In this document: positions 3,419-5,125 of the stretch, one piece after another
Numbering within the stretch: the first letter of the stretch is position 1
Layout: the number at the start of each line of letters is the position of its first letter
NCBI GenBank assembly: GCA_030635865.1
Contig: DAOVYA010000149.1
Span: 1-5,125, forward strand
Direction: 5' to 3'
From: Gammaproteobacteria bacterium
GTDB lineage: Bacteria; Pseudomonadota; Gammaproteobacteria; UBA9214
Length of the DNA: 5,125 nucleotides
Program-made: the position numbers and the translations under genes
Notes under the pieces: generated by a model
What the model was told of the DNA's origin: nothing
The model's input: only the letters and a program-made list of their open reading frames with translations
Database searches by the model: none

Positions 3419-4873
3419 TCAGGTATAGCTACCACCCTCGCCCACGGTGATCACACGAATAAGGTCCGTACCGCCAGCTGTCTGGCTCTGGCCGGCTGTT
3501 GCCACGATGACGTCACCTGCCTTCACATAACCAAGTTCCATGGCACGTTTGATGCCGAATTGAATTTTTTCTTCATCAGTACGTTTACCGGGATACAGGA
3601 TTGGCAGCACCCCCCAGTTCATGGACAGTCGGCGGACTACTCCCTGCGAACCGGTAATGGCCAGGATCGGGCAATCCGGACGATGTTTTGAAACCAGGCG
3701 CGATGTAAAACCGGTGGATGTCAGGCTGAATATCGCCACGGCATTCAGCTGCCTCGACATCGCCACGGCGGCCTGGCTAACGGCCTCGGTCACCACGTTG
3801 GACGGATGCGGCAGTATCTTCTGCAGATAGCCATATTCACTCAGATGCGACTCGGCACGCTGTGCCAGTACCGCCATCATCCTGACCGAATCGACCGGAT
3901 ACTTGCCAATGGCGGTCTCGCCCGAGAGCATGACAGCCGAGGTACCGTCGAGGATCGCATTGGCCACGTCGCTGGCTTCCGCACGCGTCGGCTTTGGATT
4001 CCACTCCATCGAGGCCAGCATTTGTGTGGCTGTAATAACCGGTTTGCCATTTGTAACGGTCTTGCGAATCATCATCTTCTGCGTACCGGGTACTTCAGCG
4101 AGCGGCAGCTCAACACCCAGGTCGCCCCGCGCGACCATCAAACCGTCGGCTACAGCAATAATTTCTTCCAGGTTTGCAACTCCCGCCTTGTTTTCAATCT
4201 TGGCAATAATCGGGATCTCAACATTACGTTCGGCGAGAATCTCTCGCATCTTTACGATGTCATCAGCAGTCTGCACAAAAGATGCCGCAATATAATCCAC
4301 GTCATTTTCGGAAGCGAAGGTCAGCTCCCGGACCACGTCCTCGCGATTTTCCGGCCCTGCAGCACTTAGCGATAGCTGTATATCCGGCAAATTGACGCTC
4401 TTGCTATCGCGCAAGGTACCACCATGCACCACTTCGCAATGGATATCGCCATCCTTAATCGACTTGACCACCAGTTCAATTGCCCCGTCATCAAGCAAAA
4501 TCGTCGTGCCTGGAAACACCTCTTTGGCCAATCCCCTGAAAGATACTGATACACCGCCTGCATCACCGACCCGCTCACGGGTGCTAAGCACAAAATCTGC
4601 CCTGGGACCCAGCTCCACCGATTCAGTGCCAAGCTTGCCGGTGCGAATCTCTATACCCCGGGTATCAATCATCACTGCCACGCCGACACCCAGTTCTGCA
4701 GAGGCCTCACGGATCCGCTGGATGCGTTTTTTCTGTTCCTCAAGCGTCCCGTGAGACAGGTTCAGACGTGCGACCGACATGCCCGCATGAATCATCGCCA
4801 TCACCATCTCCAGCGAATCGCAGGCAGGCCCGATGGTTGCCACAATCTTGGTTTTTCGTATTTCGGATTTCAT
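3419..4873 (-). CDS. pyk: Pyruvate kinase
   Basis: Pyruvate kinase (EC 2.7.1.40) transfers phosphate from phosphoenolpyruvate to ADP, making pyruvate and ATP in the cytoplasm, usually as a tetramer. The protein has 484 residues, normal for the family. The A domain (about 1-71 and 171-345) has KTKIVATIGPA at the start, RLNLSHG (35-42; R36, N38, S40, H41), the AKIEN lysine K225 with E227, ARGDLG (248-253), TATQM (281-285) and PTRAE with LSGET. The B lid covers about 72-170 and the C-terminal regulatory domain about 355-475. Several motif positions differ from the common form: DTRGIEIR instead of DTKGPEIR, KIENKAG instead of KIENxEG, and MLASM instead of MLESM, suggesting a distinct clade. AGAGA lies seven bases before the ATG. 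Effector specificity cannot be read from the sequence. No other glycolytic gene is adjacent. Confidence 0.97.
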   Translation of the reverse strand: MKSEIRKTKIVATIGPACDSLEMVMAMIHAGMSVARLNLSHGTLEEQKKRIQRIREASAELGVGVAVMIDTRGIEIRTGKLGTESVELGPRADFVLSTRERVGDAGGVSVSFRGLAKEVFPGTTILLDDGAIELVVKSIKDGDIHCEVVHGGTLRDSKSVNLPDIQLSLSAAGPENREDVVRELTFASENDVDYIAASFVQTADDIVKMREILAERNVEIPIIAKIENKAGVANLEEIIAVADGLMVARGDLGVELPLAEVPGTQKMMIRKTVTNGKPVITATQMLASMEWNPKPTRAEASDVANAILDGTSAVMLSGETAIGKYPVDSVRMMAVLAQRAESHLSEYGYLQKILPHPSNVVTEAVSQAAVAMSRQLNAVAIFSLTSTGFTSRLVSKHRPDCPILAITGSQGVVRRLSMNWGVLPILYPGKRTDEEKIQFGIKRAMELGYVKAGDVIVATAGQSQTAGGTDLIRVITVGEGGSYT

Positions 4874-4883
4874 TTCTGATTCT

Positions 4884-4895
4884 CTAGGGTGCCAT
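4884..4895 (-). other. Three-codon upstream ORF in the pyruvate kinase leader
   Basis: ATG GCA CCC TAG is preceded by AGGA three bases upstream and ends ten bases before the pyruvate kinase ATG, in a different frame. Its ribosome site is at least as good as that of pyk. It may be chance, or may tune pyk translation. Confidence 0.2.
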
Positions 4896-4917
4896 TCTTC
4901 CTGGTCGGCAGGGTTTC

Positions 4918-4945
4918 TTGTGGACTACCGGCCCCATTCTATAAC
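4918..4945 (+). promoter_or_regulatory. Candidate promoter for the plus-strand genes at 4972 and 5100
   Basis: TTGTGG (4918-4923, 3/6) and TATAAC (4940-4945, 5/6) are spaced by 16 bp, predicting a start near 4952. The -10 overlaps the minus-strand pyk promoter region, so the two divergent units may compete. Confidence 0.35.
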
Positions 4946-4969
4946 CAATCACGCAAAAGGTATTGTCAA
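4940..4969 (-). promoter_or_regulatory. Candidate promoter for pyruvate kinase
   Basis: A perfect TTGACA (4969-4964, minus) lies about 90 bases before the pyk ATG. The downstream -10 is poor: GGTTAT at 17-bp, GTTATA at 18-bp, or TATAGA at 20-bp spacing. The strong -35 with a weak -10 suggests modest basal strength or an activator, if the promoter is real. Confidence 0.35.
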
Positions 4970-4971
4970 AA

Positions 4972-5082
4972 ATGGAAAATAAGGATGAAAACATTCACAC
5001 CAGCGGACACGGCCAGTCACCTGTCGAAGTTGCCGCGTCCTTCCCGGCTGGAATCGGCTATTATTACCAGATGCTGAAATAA
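4972..5082 (+). CDS. Possible small ORF, 36 residues, function unknown
   Basis: ATG at 4972 opens a 36-codon frame ending with TAA at 5080-5082, 17 bp before the next gene. The peptide starts MENKDENIHTSGHG, polar and charged, and ends with an aromatic-rich stretch (GIGYYYQMLK). The composition looks protein-like rather than random, and the close spacing to 5100 suggests a leader or coupled partner gene. The ribosome site is poor: AAAGG ends eleven bases before the ATG. A TTG at 4963 is an alternative start but is even less well placed. A second frame (ATG at 4985) is open through the same bases but reads as low-complexity basic sequence. I recognise no family. Translation is inference only. 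Confidence 0.4.
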   Translation: MENKDENIHTSGHGQSPVEVAASFPAGIGYYYQMLK

Positions 5083-5099
5083 TTGAGAGGAAAAAAGAC

Positions 5100-5125
5100 A
5101 TGCGTCCATTACTTCGTTTTCTCTG
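5100..5125 (+). CDS. Partial CDS, first eight codons
   Basis: ATG at 5100 is preceded by GAGAGG nine bases upstream and reads MRPLLRFL before the window ends. A basic, hydrophobic opening like this fits a signal peptide or a first membrane helix, but no family can be assigned. It would be transcribed away from pyruvate kinase. Confidence 0.55.

Noticed and set aside
3239..3691. 150-codon plus-strand open frame across the palindromic element and the 3' end of pyruvate kinase
   Set aside because: It begins in a dispersed repeat and then runs antisense to pyk; composition is not protein-like and no ribosome site precedes it.
3806..4369. 187-codon plus-strand open frame inside pyruvate kinase
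   Set aside because: It is an antisense shadow of a well-supported enzyme gene with no own promoter or ribosome site.

Overview
The window looks like a stretch of gammaproteobacterial chromosome. This rests on the protein types: a small hydrophobic protein of the kind auto-named 'RND transporter', a membrane-anchored glutaredoxin, a short cupin and a pyruvate kinase. Balanced base composition, compact spacing and short palindromic repeats in the gaps fit. The genus cannot be named. There is no sign of phage, plasmid, CRISPR, tRNA or rRNA genes.

Layout from left to right. Positions 1-69 hold the first 23 codons of a minus-strand gene that leaves the window. A 215-bp gap follows, carrying a pair of inverted REP-like elements (163-232). 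Next is a 70-residue two-helix membrane protein (285-497, minus). It is divergent from a membrane-anchored glutaredoxin (634-1020, plus), and the shared gap has overlapping divergent promoters and a perfect 9-bp inverted repeat. A 75-residue hydrophilic protein (1156-1383, plus) follows, with a second perfect 9-bp inverted repeat over its likely -35 box. Between it and the convergent cupin lies a 38-bp remnant of a CGTCATTGC-type palindromic element.

Four minus-strand genes follow: cupin (1551-1919), lipoprotein of the histidine-phosphatase superfamily (1927-2454), a single-pass membrane protein of unknown function (2621-3103), and pyruvate kinase (3419-4873). The phosphatase and cupin are 7 bp apart and are probably co-transcribed from a promoter near 2490-2518. 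A 152-bp full-length copy of the palindromic element lies between pyruvate kinase and the unknown membrane protein. Beyond pyruvate kinase, a possible 36-codon plus-strand ORF (4972-5082) precedes the start of another plus-strand gene at 5100, cut by the window edge.

Pyruvate kinase catalyses the last step of glycolysis. The others look like small accessory or envelope proteins with no shared pathway visible. I see no convincing new multi-gene system. The best leads are the REP pair with compensatory stem changes, the mosaic palindromic element and its deletion derivative, the phosphatase homologue lacking its second active-site histidine, and the unannotated small ORF beside the pyruvate kinase promoter.
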